Positions 11,814 through 23,442 are shown, counted from the first letter of the stretch. The stretch: DNA of 64,000 nucleotides from Amphiura filiformis (GCF_039555335.1 NC_092642.1:16149208-16213207), one strand, 5' to 3'. Notes: generated from the letters alone by a model not told the origin. Translations and numbers: made by a program.

Positions 11814-14800
11814 CTAATTAGCCCCACTCTTCAGCGCAATTGCATGCACCATAGGCCCCCGCTCATGTTCCACCACAGGAACTCCACACTTCCACGGCTC
11901 TAAGTCCAGTCCCTCACACACGGATACTCTACTCACGCTAACAATTGTTGGCCTACTGCCCCTAGCTTTCTGGATTCGCACACCACCTCCTGGGAGTCTA
12001 CCCAGCACCTGATATGGAGACATTCCAGATCTCCTGCCAACTCTCCCCGGTACTTGATCGTTCAACAACCAAACGAAGTCTCCGGACTTAACATGATTTA
12101 CGGGCGGTCTCGGTCGTACCCCTTTATTCACTCGGCCATGATATATCCTTGCAACTCCACGACACCGTAGATAGTCCTGCACATCGTCACCCATCCCCAC
12201 CCAGTAGTAATTCTCTCTTACCGCAGCCAGAGCATTTCTAGTTGACCAAAACTCGTCCAACACTTCTTCCTGTAGTCCCCATGGTAATACAATCAGCCAC
12301 TTTACTGACCTACCATCACCACTCTCCCATCTTCTTACCAACACACCTTCCTTCACACTTAATATTTCCCACTGCCTCATATACGCCCGTGTCGCACAAG
12401 AAAACCTCGCTACTACTCCCCACACTGGTTTTCTACCGTCCATTTTCCATCTCAAAACAGGACCAATCACCCTATCTCGTAATTGCATGTCCCTTATGCT
12501 CCCCAAAGTAACTCCTCTCACACCTCCTTCTTCACTACAGCCCCCCTCCCAGTCCCGATCTTCTCTACACACACTCGCTTCCGTCCTCCCAACTGCCTCC
12601 TTCCAAAATCTCCCATCGCCTCGCGCACCTCCTTCTCTGCTCTGCCTCTCTCCAACTACTTCAGTCGTGTCCTCCATACCCTCTTGTACGTTCTCCCCAA
12701 CTTGTTGCTCCGCAATATGCCCCACATTGACACTACTATCCCCCTCTATGGTCAACAGCCGGGACACACACTTTCGTCTCACATACACTCCTGCTGACAC
12801 TGACCCCCTTGGCCCTTCTTCCTTGCCACGAATACTAACCTGCAACCGCTCCTCTTCACTGCGCAGAAACGAATCCATGGCTTCCGCACTACTTATTGCA
12901 TCCTCCAATGTCTCCGGTCTAGCCCGAAACAACTCCTCCCGCAACTCCACAGCTCTAAGCGCTTGCTTAAAGTGTAACTTGGCAATCCCATCTCTCTTCT
13001 CCCGGCTCACCTCAGGGTAAGTTAATGTCACTAGCCTCAAAATGTCACGTCCTAGACTTCGTGGGGTTTCTCCACTAGTTTGCTCTCGACTCTTTAGCTC
13101 AAAGAAATAACTCTCCGCACACTCCCTCCGCTCAAATTCCCGACGCATCAACTCCACCAGCTCATCATAGCTCACTCTGCCTGTGTCAATGTCATTAGCA
13201 ATCATTACCTCCAATGCCTTCCCTCGGCAACACGCAACCAGTGACAACACAGCATCCCTTTCCCCCCATCTGTTATACTCCTTGCATGCAGTGAAATGTA
13301 AATGAAAGTCTTTCCACCCGACACCATCAAACTCTAACGGACTTTTCTCTGGCCTATTGTCATACTCCTCATCCACATCTCCCCGTTCTTGCAATACCAC
13401 CTCACTACGAGCAGCATTAATTCCCTCAAGTGTTACCTCAGGCTCCTGCATCGACTTGCTTCTCTCCTCTATTTGGCCCTCTAACTCACTCAGTCTCCTC
13501 TCCCTTTCCTTCAACTCTGCCTCCCATTCCGTTAAATCGGTCTGCCTCTTTCGGAACACCTGTTCACACACACCCTTCTCTGCCTTAAACTTCTCCCGTC
13601 GCCTCTCGACCTTAGCTGCTTCACTATCTAATTCGACAGCTCTACCTTCTAGAGCCCTACTTCGTGTAACACCCTCCACCTTCTGGGCATCAAGTTCCTC
13701 TATCTCCCTACTCTTCGCCTCCTCCCACACCTGCACTCCTCTTTCCCACTCTTCTCTCTCGTGTCCACACCTCACCTCCCTATCATGTACCGCTGCCATT
13801 CTCACCCTCAACCTCTCCCCATTCCCCTCCTTCTCAGCATCCATCTCCCGCCTATCACTGCTTTTAGACTTCTCCCATACTTCCATTTCTGCATCAAAAG
13901 TCGCTCGTCGCTCCTCCAACTTAGCCACCTCCAGCTCCTTCTCAATTCCCCATGCTCGTTCCCCTTCCTCAAACTTCGCAATCCTATCAGACAAAGTGCT
14001 CATCTTCCTGCCCAGCTCCCACTCACGTCTATCGCTCTGTATCCCACGAACATACATATCTTTCTCAAATGTCGCTCGTCGCTCCTCCAATTCAACCACT
14101 TCATGTTCTCTTTCTCTTTCCCAGGCTCTCTCCTTTGTTTCCATCTCGGCCTTTTTGTCCGACAGAGCACTCGCCCTCTCGTCCAACTCCCTCCTTATCA
14201 ACTCTATCAACCTTAGTTCGGTACTTATCCTCTTCTGTGCCTTCTCCGCAACATCAGCAAGCTCAAACTGGAGATCAGCCTCCGCCTTGTCCTGCCTTTC
14301 TCCCTGGATAACTGAGCTCCTCTCGCCATTTACCCTAGCATCTTCACTGCTTATGTAAGAGAAGCCAGAGTCAGGGCCATCCGTTATCTCTTCGATCATA
14401 TTCGCACTCAACAACCCCCCATCTCCATCACCCTGGTCAATTCTATACACCCTTCTATCTACAGCATCCATATGTACGGTCCCACACTCTCCCCCCTCCT
14501 TGCTATTCCAAGAGCAACTCTCAGAGTCATTCACGTCTCCCGAGGATTGCAACACCACAGGCTGAGTACTGTCATCACTATCCTCTCTGTCCCTAACGTA
14601 AACGGGTATGTCTTCCTTCTCCTCTACCTCTCCTACCCTACTCCAATCTACACTGTCCATCCCCATATCTCCCGAAAGGTAAATGCCACTATCCTCCTCA
14701 TCACTGTGCTCCAAATAGCGCTCAAGGTCCCCCTCCACTTCCGGTGACAACTCCTCACTTCTCCCGTCTCTATCCACGCTGTCCTCCTTCACGACATCAA

Positions 14801-14960
14801 CCAGTACCTCCTTCACCCGTCTCTCTACCTCAACTCTGCCATCCTCCTTACTCATCTCATAAATACCAAAATCCATACTACCACTATCTATGACAGCCTC
14901 GCATACCTCCTCCTGGTGATCACGCAACCTCCGATTCCTTCTCCTGCCTCTCCTCCCCAT
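11814..14960 (-). CDS. Retroelement Gag with long coiled coil, fused to integrase-like tail
   Basis: The frame is open from 15065, but that start lies inside the LTR and reads through the primer site. The methionine at 14960 (MGRRGRRRNRR) is the likelier start, giving about 1048 residues. Counting from it, the order is: a basic start; an acidic serine-rich region to about residue 225; a long charged coiled coil to about 535 (repeating motifs such as EERRATF and DRREWELG); a retroviral-type gag core at about 570-740 (FDGVGWKDFHLHF, then YDELVELMRREFERR); and a C-terminal part resembling the zinc-binding and C-terminal ends of Gypsy integrases (ENYYWVGMGDDVQDYL, then VKSGDFVWLLND). The gag call rests on pattern recognition. 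The frame is long and uninterrupted, which fits a young insertion. Confidence 0.65.
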   Translation of the reverse strand: MGRRGRRRNRRLRDHQEEVCEAVIDSGSMDFGIYEMSKEDGRVEVERRVKEVLVDVVKEDSVDRDGRSEELSPEVEGDLERYLEHSDEEDSGIYLSGDMGMDSVDWSRVGEVEEKEDIPVYVRDREDSDDSTQPVVLQSSGDVNDSESCSWNSKEGGECGTVHMDAVDRRVYRIDQGDGDGGLLSANMIEEITDGPDSGFSYISSEDARVNGERSSVIQGERQDKAEADLQFELADVAEKAQKRISTELRLIELIRRELDERASALSDKKAEMETKERAWEREREHEVVELEERRATFEKDMYVRGIQSDRREWELGRKMSTLSDRIAKFEEGERAWGIEKELEVAKLEERRATFDAEMEVWEKSKSSDRREMDAEKEGNGERLRVRMAAVHDREVRCGHEREEWERGVQVWEEAKSREIEELDAQKVEGVTRSRALEGRAVELDSEAAKVERRREKFKAEKGVCEQVFRKRQTDLTEWEAELKERERRLSELEGQIEERSKSMQEPEVTLEGINAARSEVVLQERGDVDEEYDNRPEKSPLEFDGVGWKDFHLHFTACKEYNRWGERDAVLSLVACCRGKALEVMIANDIDTGRVSYDELVELMRREFERRECAESYFFELKSREQTSGETPRSLGRDILRLVTLTYPEVSREKRDGIAKLHFKQALRAVELREELFRARPETLEDAISSAEAMDSFLRSEEERLQVSIRGKEEGPRGSVSAGVYVRRKCVSRLLTIEGDSSVNVGHIAEQQVGENVQEGMEDTTEVVGERQSREGGARGDGRFWKEAVGRTEASVCREDRDWEGGCSEEGGVRGVTLGSIRDMQLRDRVIGPVLRWKMDGRKPVWGVVARFSCATRAYMRQWEILSVKEGVLVRRWESGDGRSVKWLIVLPWGLQEEVLDEFWSTRNALAAVRENYYWVGMGDDVQDYLRCRGVARIYHGRVNKGVRPRPPVNHVKSGDFVWLLNDQVPGRVGRRSGMSPYQVLGRLPGGGVRIQKARGSRPTIVSVSRVSVCEGLDLEPWKCGVPVVEHERGPMVHAIALKSGAN

Positions 14961-14998
14961 CTTGACTGCACCTATTGTAGTTCTGCTTATAATTCTCG

Positions 14999-15016
14999 AT
15001 CCCACTTCTGACACCA
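14999..15016 (-). promoter_or_regulatory. Primer-binding site, tRNA-Leu(CAA)
   Basis: On the minus strand TGGTGTCAGAAGTGGGAT lies three bases after the 5' LTR. It is the complement of the 3' end, including CCA, of animal tRNA-Leu(CAA) as I remember it (ATCCCACTTCTGACA-CCA). The 18-base match fixes the element's orientation. Confidence 0.85.
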
Positions 15017-15019
15017 ATT

Positions 15020-18000
15020 TGTGGCGGGACGGCCGAATGCCGTGACGAGAGCACGAACGTCTCAATGTGGTTATTAAATATAAAAAAACCTGGTTAGGCT
15101 GTAACTTGGTATATGAATGTCAGGTGGCCGGGTTGACACCAGTTCCCAATATGGGAACACGAAAATCCTTGTGGTGAGGCGTGGGCAAGTCGTGGGGGCA
15201 GAACCCCACCTTCGATATTTTCACAAACAGGAGTGCATCTAAATAATTCTTCACGAAGGTCGTTCCAATTTGTCTTCTTTATCTTCAACGATATTTTATT
15301 TATATAACTCCAGACTACAACATACAGGATTCAGTCACACCCTATTCAATGCACCCCACTCCTACAATGGCTTCTGTAATGCTACTCAGTTAGCACCCTC
15401 CCTCACCTATCAATAAGAATCCGCAGAGCAAAAGAAAAGAAGTTATAAGAACGTTAAAAGCGTTATATATGATTACACATATTAGACGTACGAAAAAGAC
15501 CCAAGTAATTTAGCACAAAATGAAAATTTGGGCAGCATGGCTCCGCTCAGCGCATGCTAATAGAGATGACACTTACGAACACATGCAAGCATGTATTAGT
15601 AAAGTATCATCATAAAATCTATCGAAAATCCTATAAAACACAACTACTTTTTTGCGAAATGAAAATTTGGTCAGCATAGCTCCCTCTAGGTGCTGACTAG
15701 ATTTTCGATAATACATAAAAAATGTCACACCAGAGGCATGCATCTCTATGTATCATCACCATTTCATAATGCACCTAATAAACCAATATGATTCCAACAG
15801 ACTGTGCCTATCACCTAACATAATAAAATGTGTACCATGTAAAAATAAATTATCTCATCTGCTGCACTCACAAAAATAAACTCCGCTCAAAAATATAATT
15901 TAAGAAAATAAAAGGGGTAAATTTTGTGTATCCAACTCTACTATATAAAATATTCTCACCTCCCTCTACTATAAAATAAAACTCGTCTCCTCCACCATAG
16001 TTAATTCGACTCACTAATTTGTCTCCTCCCTCAACATAAAAGAATATATATCTCATGCACCAAAATAGCCTCCTCCCACCATCATAAAATAACTCACCAA
16101 TATAGCCTCCTCCCTTACTCATAAAAATGAACTCACCAAAATAGCCTCCTCCCTAACTCATAAAGTGAACTCACCAAATAATAATATCCTCTCATAATCA
16201 CTAAAAAAAACCTTATGACTTACAAAATATACTGTACTCAGTAAATAGGCCCCAGACCTCAATCCTCTGATGTGTCTCTATTTGGTATAACACCGCCCCT
16301 CAGGGTGATGTTACCCCTTTTTAAGTTACTCCGCAATCTTGGTATAACACCCCCCCCTCAGGATGATGTCACGCCTTTTAAGTTACTCCGCAATCTTGGT
16401 ATAACACCCCCCCTCAGGATGATGTTACGCCTTTTAAGTTACTCCGCAATCTTGGTATAACACCCCCCTCAGGATGATGTTACGCCTTTTAAGTTACTCC
16501 GCCAATCTTGGTATAACACCTCCCTCAGGATGATGTTACGCCTTTTAAGTTACTCCGCAATCTTGGTATAACACCCTCCCTCAGGATGATGTTACGCCTT
16601 TTAAGTTACTCCGCAATCTTGGTATAACACCTCCCTCAGGATGATGTTACGCCTTTTAAGTTACTCCGCAATCTTGGTATAACACCCTCCCTCAGGATGA
16701 TGTTACGCCTTTTAAGTTACTCCGCAATCTTGGTATAACACCCCCCTCAGGATGATGTTACGCCTTTTAAGTTACTCCGCAATCTTGGTATAACACCCTC
16801 CCTCAGGATGATGTTACGCCTTTTAAGTTACTCCGCAATCTTGGTATAACACCCTCCCTCAGGATGATGTTACGCCTTTTAAGTTACTCCGCAATCTTCT
16901 CAGATGTGTCTCAGGATCTGAGATTCCACATAGGCCTGTAGGCCTATGATAACTACTGAAACCAAAAATACATGCACAGAACCCTGTTGGAATCAATAAA
17001 ATAAATAATAACACACTAAAAATATTGCCCATCACTTACCACATTTTTCCGTGAGCACTTACCACGAATGTAAATGAACCATAGCAATTCAAGTTATACA
17101 CAATGCATAAAAAAATATATAAATAAACAAATCACAATTTAGTATACTTTCACCAATGCATAAATAAAATCATATGACCTCTTAAGTATCTTTCTCCAAA
17201 GCAGAAATAAATATAAAAGTGGCTGACATGACAATTAGAATATTTGATATGGGTGTGACCGATAAAAATAATCCTAAATTTATATTGTTTTTACATGTTT
17301 TAGAGAACGTCAATATTCTTTGTTTACATATGACATGCATGCATTTATTTAAAAGATCCAAGATGCAGGACGTTCGAACATGACCAACTGCCTATATATA
17401 ATCTCAAAAAGTCTACATAAATATCTGGGAAAAACTTGAGCAAGGCGACATGACATAAATAAATACAGCGCATTGCAATTAATAAGATGGCGAAAGGGAA
17501 AGTCCACATGAAGAAAATAATCTCCGTAATAAAATGTTAACATAAACATTTGTACCATCACGCTCCAATAATATAAAATAAACATCCCCAGGTTAAACAG
17601 ATGGTACATGCACACGCGCACTCATGCACTCAGCGCGTAGTGATTTTGACTCAAACATGCGACTATTTTCATAATTTTATATCGCCAAAATATTTAAAAA
17701 TGCCTTCCCCTTTGCCAGTCTGAACGCCCCAAATGCAACAATGATATCAAACTGATCAGGAATATTTGCTGATCCGTATGAGCCCAAACGTTTGATAATA
17801 TTACGTGCACAGGATGACTTTAAAGAGAAAAACGGAAGACGAAATCTTTAGAAATTTTGAGAAATCACGAACTCACACATCGAAACCATGTGCGAACTGC
17901 AACAAGCAATTCTGGCAAAAATCTAAACGAAGATAATCATCAAATTACACATTTTACAACAAGACCACAACCAAAATAACCCATGTGAAGGATCTATAAC

Positions 18001-18371
18001 ACATTCCTGACAGTCTAATATCACTTAAATTCATCCAAACCGCGATTTATGTGAAATATCAAAGTATTTCTAACAGCGAATCTCAAAACTTGCCTATCAA
18101 TAAGAATCCGCAGAGCAAAAGAAAGCTACCGCGTGGAAGACTGACAGAGCCCAGCCAAAACGCGCTCTGATTGGATACGGAGATAATTAATTGGACGAAC
18201 GGCGCGCTAATTGGCTGACGGAGATAATTGATTGGCTACGTACGGCGCGCTCATAAGGACATAATGCAGGATTGAAATTAAAAGGGTACTACGCGATTTG
18301 GATAGGAAAATGAAATGGAATTTACCTAAAAATAATATTATGTTTTGGCTTGATTTACCAATACCGTTTCA
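15020..18371 (-). repeat. 5' LTR of the minus-strand retroelement
   Basis: Nearly identical to 5665-9022, with the same eleven-unit minisatellite (about 16281-16900) and the same pair of 32-bp internal repeats (about 15410 and 18095). Transcription would start inside it and run leftwards. I did not identify a convincing TATA box. Confidence 0.85.
16281..16905. repeat. LTR minisatellite, second copy, 11 units
   Basis: Same unit as 6929-7555. The number of units is equal in both LTRs, with small differences in C-run length. Confidence 0.9.
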
Positions 18372-19534
18372 ATACACTATTTGTAAAGGTCGCGCGTCAA
18401 TGGTGAGAGCACTGTGTATTGTGTATAGGAAAACGGACAGTAACTGCAGTATGCATGTCGGGAAGGATATGGCGGTATGCTGACCTGGGTCAATATGTTC
18501 TGGGCAGATGAGGTCCCACCAATTGCCTACGACCTTGTGTGCGATCATGTGCGACAGGCAATTCCCGATAATAATAGAGTTTCCCTGATCATGTACAGTC
18601 ATCTACGTGTTTATACTCTAAATTGTACGTCAAAGGGTGACAAAGGGTGTACAGATTACCGATTTAGCATGGGGGACACAAAAGGCATACTGCAGTTACT
18701 GTCCGTTTTCCTATACACAATACACAGTGCTCTCACCATTGACGTGTGACCTCAACAAATGATGTATGTTGGGAGAATGGACACTTGCCTAGTTAACATC
18801 ACTGTGTGAAAAATAACCAGCCAATAATTTATTTATTCTCCAAAACTTCTAGCAAATATATTTCTCTAACATGACCTAAAATTACAGCTAGGTTAGATGT
18901 TCAGAAATGGTCGCACTTTTGTAAAATATGAGTGAGGGCAAGGCATAGCTAGCCAACTCCCCGTGTTAATTGAATGGAGATTTGACAGAAAATATTGGTA
19001 TCGGACCGCTCACTTCTGAAGGATGCCACAAAAAAACGGTAAAAGCTACATTTAAATTATTCTAAATAGGTTCTAGAAAATAAAGTTTTGTAACATGTCC
19101 TAAATTTTTAGCTAATTTAGATGTTTGGAGAGAGTCGCACTTTTGTGTTTTAGGAAGGATATGTAAACGACAGATAACACCACAAATATGAAGAAATTAT
19201 TTCCAAAGCGTGTTAAGTCAACAATCATTATGTTGCTCATTTTGAAGAATGCTGGTTAACAAAAAGCAAGTCTTTGTGTCATTTCGTGAACAATGGTACA
19301 CATACCATTGTTTCCTTTCGTTTCCTTTATAATCGGTTACCCAACTGAAGCTGTAATACCAGCTTTATTGCGATGTCGCACATTGAAAACAGACACTTGT
19401 ACACAACCAGAGAAGATCTGATTTAATCAGTTGAGCTGCTTCAATGAGTGTTATCTTGGTTTAATAGCTTTTAATGGGGTTTAAGTTCTGCAAAGGTCGA
19501 GATGAATTCTACTGTAGACATGACTGCATCATGG

Positions 19535-20179
19535 GTGCTTAAAAACACATTTTGAATTTGTTTTTTGTCCATTTGCAAGCGAATGAGTAAGTTAGAATTG
19601 AGGAGGTCGGGCGGGGACATCTAGCCTATAAGTTTGAGAGGGTCATTATACCGAAAAGGGCTAAAGTTATAGTTTCCTCAATTTACGTTATAATTAGAGT
19701 TAAAATTAGGGTCAGAGTTATGTTCATTGGCGGCGCTACGGGGGGATACTTATCTTGACTCCCAAATAAATAAATCCATGACCCCTTCCTTCCGAAGAAA
19801 ATGACAGCCCCTAAGTTCCCTACGTGCAAACATTATCAAATAACATCATCGGCAGCTACCCAGTTCTGACCTTAATGCCAGTAAGAATCACATTTCGTCA
19901 TCAATATGGCCAATTGCCACGCCCATTTAGCACGGAAATAATGAAATATAACTTTTTAAATCAGCTATATCTAGCTTTTCCGTCATAATTTTTTTTTTCC
20001 GTAATGGAAAATCCAAATAAAGAGTTTATGTTTCGGGTCAAATTATTTTGCCCTTTGCAATCAATGCCACTATTTTGCAAAACCAATTTTCCTTGTAACC
20101 TGTCATTTTCGCCTATACTTTTGCGTGTGGAATTTGTGCACATCCGGGTACCTTACATTGTTGAACACGGTATGGCGAC
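19535..20179. other. No recognisable gene or element
   Basis: AT-rich sequence with short open frames only. The stretch just before 20180 probably belongs to the Penelope-like terminal region. Confidence 0.4.
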
Positions 20180-21170
20180 TTGTAGATGTCACGTGCGCAT
20201 TTATAAATGCGCATTTATATATATACCCGAAGTCCACTGATCGTAGCACTTTCTCAAATCGACAGACCAATTCTCAGTCCTCCTCGTCTGCTTCCTGTCG
20301 GAGCATGACGTTGGTGGCGCTGTTTTAGGTGGTTTTAGGAGTTGGTCATAGATGTGCGGCAGGAAAATACCCCTAGAATGTACTGCACGTCTAAAATACA
20401 TAAAGCCGGCACCCCTTTGAGACCTATAGTGGACTACCGCGGCTCGATTATGTACGAGACATCCAAAGAGCTAGCCAGAATTCTAGGTCCTTTAGTAGGC
20501 CAGTCGCAGCACCATGTCATTAATTTCAAAGATCTCGCCGAGGACTTAGTTGAAATTATGATTGACGAGGGCGAGGAATTCATATCTCACGACGTAGTGT
20601 CTTTGTTCACTAACACCCCCATTAGCGAATCCCTTGAGATTATTAGGCACCGGTTAACTGAAGATGCCTCGTTGAATGAGAGAACCAAATTAACTGTAGA
20701 CGACGTCATGGAGATTTTAGCTTTCGCTCTCACTACCACATACTTCTCCTTTCGCGGCCAAGTGTATCAACAAAAATTTGGTACCGCGATGGGCTCCCCG
20801 GTTAGTCCAATAGTTGCTAATCTCTACATGGAATAGCTTGAAAAAGAAGCCATTGCCACAGCCCCGGTCAACTGTCAACCTAGACTTTGGAAAAGATATG
20901 TGGACGATGTGTTAGAAATTGTCAAGAAAGGATCAGCGGAACAGCTCACTTCACATATCCGCTATTACTGACCATGTAGCGGAGGACAATCATGTGATCA
21001 ATTGGGATGACGCGAGCATAAAGGACAGAGAGCAAAACAGAAACAGAAGACACATAAAAGAAGCGATTTGGATACGGAAAAGGGGGCCAACACACTCAAC
21101 CGGGATGAAGGAAATCACTTCTCCTGCCGCACATCTATGACCATGATGACCAACTCCTAAAACCACCTAT
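20180..21170 (+). mobile_element. Penelope-like retroelement, degenerate, with inverted tail
   Basis: From about 20363 the plus strand encodes a Penelope-type reverse transcriptase fragment: CTSKIHKAGTPLRPIVD, then SHDVVSLFTNTPI, then FGTAMGSPVSPIVANLYME. An in-frame TAG at 20834-20836 follows, after which the frame resumes with RLWKRYVDDVLEIV (the YVDD catalytic motif). Further on, 20949-21140 carries a typical C-terminal segment (ITDHVAEDNHVINWDDA, HIKEAIWIRKR). The N-terminal part of the RT and the GIY-YIG endonuclease are not seen. The stretch 20180-20362 reads on the minus strand as the C-terminal tail of the same family (LPHIYDQLLKPP). The element is dead. Confidence 0.75.
20342..20836 (+). 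pseudogene. Penelope-type reverse transcriptase fragment
   Basis: Open for 164 residues, of which the first few come from the junction with the inverted tail. It covers the palm region up to the GSPVSP motif (residues about 149-154). The catalytic YVDD follows after an in-frame stop at 20834-20836. It is 5' truncated relative to full Penelope RTs, which exceed 600 residues with their endonuclease. No selection for function is expected. Confidence 0.7.
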
Positions 21171-21552
21171 ACAATGTGAGCAAGTTTGAAATTGACCCCG
21201 TGTAAAACTCGATGGCCTTTTACTCAAACCCCCGATGTTTGAGGCTGGAGGCATGATTTGGAGAAAGTGCAGGTTATGTCGATTCCAACGATTACCAGAA
21301 ACCCTTGCTCCTGTTTTTTACAGACTTACAGCACGTCTGAATAAGGCAAATTAATGAGCTGTTCCTATTATTTTAAGAAAACCGAGGTTGTGGAACAGTT
21401 GAAAATCATTACCGACAAGAATGTATTCTTTAATGCAATACCATTAGTTCTTTTTTATCTGGTTGCAATATTCATGATATTGGTGTAAAAGAGAGAAGAA
21501 CCGATAGTGTTGCAATGACTTGACTTGATGAATTGACTCGAGTCTGACTTAA

Positions 21553-21886
21553 AGGAGGATTTCGTGGTCCTAGCATCATTTTTGTGACATTTTTACATTT
21601 TTCAGTACATATCTTCGGAAAAAAATTATTCCTAAAATTTCAGTTAATTCCGATTTTGCGTTTGCAAGTTATGCATGATTATGTGTATTACACTGCTCCT
21701 GTATATGTGTTCTGGTGTACCAGAACGTAATTCAAATTTCACGATAGTTTTGCTGAACGAATTTAATAATCTGCAAGAAATTTTTTGTACATACACATTA
21801 TATAGCCAGAGGTTTCCAGTGGTATACAAATCTCAACTTTTTTCAGAAAGGTGGGGGGATGATGCTGTGGATCACGAAATGCCCTT
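21553..21886. mobile_element. TTAA-target MITE, copy 1
   Basis: Inverted ends (AGGAGGATTTCGTGGTCC at left, the complement of GGATCACGAAATGCCC at right) are flanked by TTAA at 21549-21552 and 21887-21890. A second copy in the opposite orientation lies at 38977-39312. The centre has a near-palindrome GTTCTGGTGTACCAGAAC. TTAA duplications are typical of piggyBac and Kolobok groups; which applies is open. Confidence 0.8.
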
Positions 21887-22737
21887 TTAAGTCACGATTT
21901 TTTAGTGACTTGACTTTAATAACTCAAGTCAATGAGTGCAAAAAAATGACAGTGACTTGACTTGAAGCTACTTGTGATAATTGGTAAAATGACCTGTAAT
22001 TCACTCGAGTCACAACCACCTTGTGACTTGACTTGACTTGTGACTTAGTCCCCAGAAAAGGGGATGTAAGTGTGGTATGACGTATTATTTGGCGGTTGCA
22101 TGTTGGGTGTGAGCTGTAATGCAATTAGCTGACTAATTTTTAGTGATTGATAAATGTATCTTTTGAAAAAGAATCTTGTGATCAATTATTTTAATGTTTT
22201 TTACATTTGTTCATGTAAAATTAATGTTTATAAAGCAAATAAATGTGATATTTAAATGCTTTGTACAGAATAATAAATATTAAACTGAAACCAGGAGATT
22301 ATGCAGATATGATATCACTGACAACGCGCATCCTGTCAGTGCGTCAGTATATGGCAGAAAGCCCTCGTGAATTATGAAGTACAAGAATAAGGAGGGCCGT
22401 AGAACCCAAGGCCATTACTAAGACTTCAGCTAGCTGGAAAGAAAGAGATGTGCATCATCCAGGTATATGCCCCCAACAAGTGACCATGATGATGATGAAG
22501 TGGAGCAGTTCTATGAAGATATCACAAAAGCACTGGAAGAGCACAAATCAAATTATACTACCGTATTCACTCGATAGTTAGCACATGTGCTTACTATCGA
22601 GGGCTTTTGAAAACGTGCAAAAACGAAAAAAAATGAACAGCGCCATCCACAAAAGTGACAAAATTGTAAATGGTTTTGAGCAAATCATCGATACACATAG
22701 CTATATACGAACAATTAAACCTACAAATTTGTGTGTT

Positions 22738-22830
22738 ATCTACATTAGCTCAGTTGGTAAAGCGACAGAATTTGAATCATCTAAATAAGAGCGAACTGAG
22801 CAGGAGTTCGAGGCTCGTTATAAACTTTTC
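22738..22830 (+). ncRNA. tRNA-like pol III promoter sequence in left arm
   Basis: A box-A-like TAGCTCAGTTGG (22746-22757) and a box-B-like GAGTTCGAGGCTC (22804-22816) sit at tRNA-like spacing. The acceptor stem does not close, so this is a tRNA-derived (SINE-like) sequence, not a tRNA gene. The inverted counterpart is at about 24745-24832. Confidence 0.6.
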
Positions 22831-23293
22831 CGTTGATTAATTTTTATTTTGGGGTTTGAGCTTTTCTTGATAAGTTTAATCTTTTTTTGCTTTGTTTTTC
22901 ATTTTGTTTCTTTATTGTTTCTTATTTGCTTTATTTTGTTTTGTTTTTTTACTGGGGTCATGGGCTATTTATTCAACAATGTAGTTGGGTATGCCCTCAA
23001 TGTTAAAATGAGGTGGTCATGGTCTTCTTTGCCATTACACGCTACAGAAATTCCATATTTTCAAAGGCTCTGATGATGGTTCCTTCTATCAAATGACTAT
23101 CATTGAAGACTGAGTTCCGCAGTCTATTTCAAAATACTGACTTCGTTTTACATCAAGAAGGACACAATAACTGCGACTTAAACGTGATATGGACATGCTT
23201 TTTAACCGCAAAGAAATCTTTTGCATTTTATAATTTTAACCTTATCCATTATACTTTTATGATTTTGTGCAATACGAAAAATAAAAAAACAAA

Positions 23294-23442
23294 GAGCGTG
23301 TTTATAGTAAGCCAGATTATGCGGTATTTAGCTGGACTGCCACGCAGTCTATATTTGTTTATGTTTTACTAACCATTGCAAATCTAGACTGCGCGGTAGT
23401 TTAGCTAAATAACGGAAAGATTGTCTCACTATAAACACGCTC
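23294..23442. mobile_element. Short hairpin MITE inside the TA element
   Basis: GAGCGTGTTTATAGT at the left and its complement at the right bound a 149-bp near-palindrome with a second pairing block (ACTGCCACGCAGTCTA with TAGACTGCGCGGTAG). Confidence 0.6.

Larger units (their letters stand above)
5665..18371 (-). mobile_element. Complete-ended LTR retroelement, probably Ty3/Gypsy-like, non-autonomous
   Basis: Two direct repeats, 5665-9022 and 15020-18371, begin TGTGGCGGG and end CCGTTTCA on the plus strand and are flanked by a 4-bp duplication ATAC (5661-5664, 18372-18375). The element lies on the minus strand: the primer site abuts the right LTR and a purine tract abuts the left LTR. The LTRs look close to identical (about four differences in the first 500 bases), so the insertion is young. 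The interior holds gag plus integrase-like sequence and a membrane-protein ORF. I recognise no protease, reverse transcriptase or RNase H, so it probably depended on relatives for copying. Structurally it looks whole at its ends. Confidence 0.85.
4876..19534. mobile_element. Large foldback element, split by an LTR retroelement
   Basis: The left arm runs from 4876 to 5664 and continues across the retroelement insertion at 18376-18450. The right arm, inverted, runs from about 18685 to 19534. Matching landmarks are GCAGTCATGTCTACAGTAG near 4882 and its complement near 19515, and GTGATGTTAACTAGGCAA near 5625 and its complement near 18792. Without the insertion the unit would be about 1.95 kb with arms of about 860 bp around a core of roughly 230 bp. 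The arms differ at several percent of positions, so the foldback is much older than the retroelement. I recognise no transposase. Confidence 0.65.

Noticed and set aside
13357-14358. Long plus-strand open frame, serine-rich, 333 codons
   Set aside because: It is antisense to the glutamate/arginine-rich coiled coil of the retroelement gag; the composition is explained by that strand.
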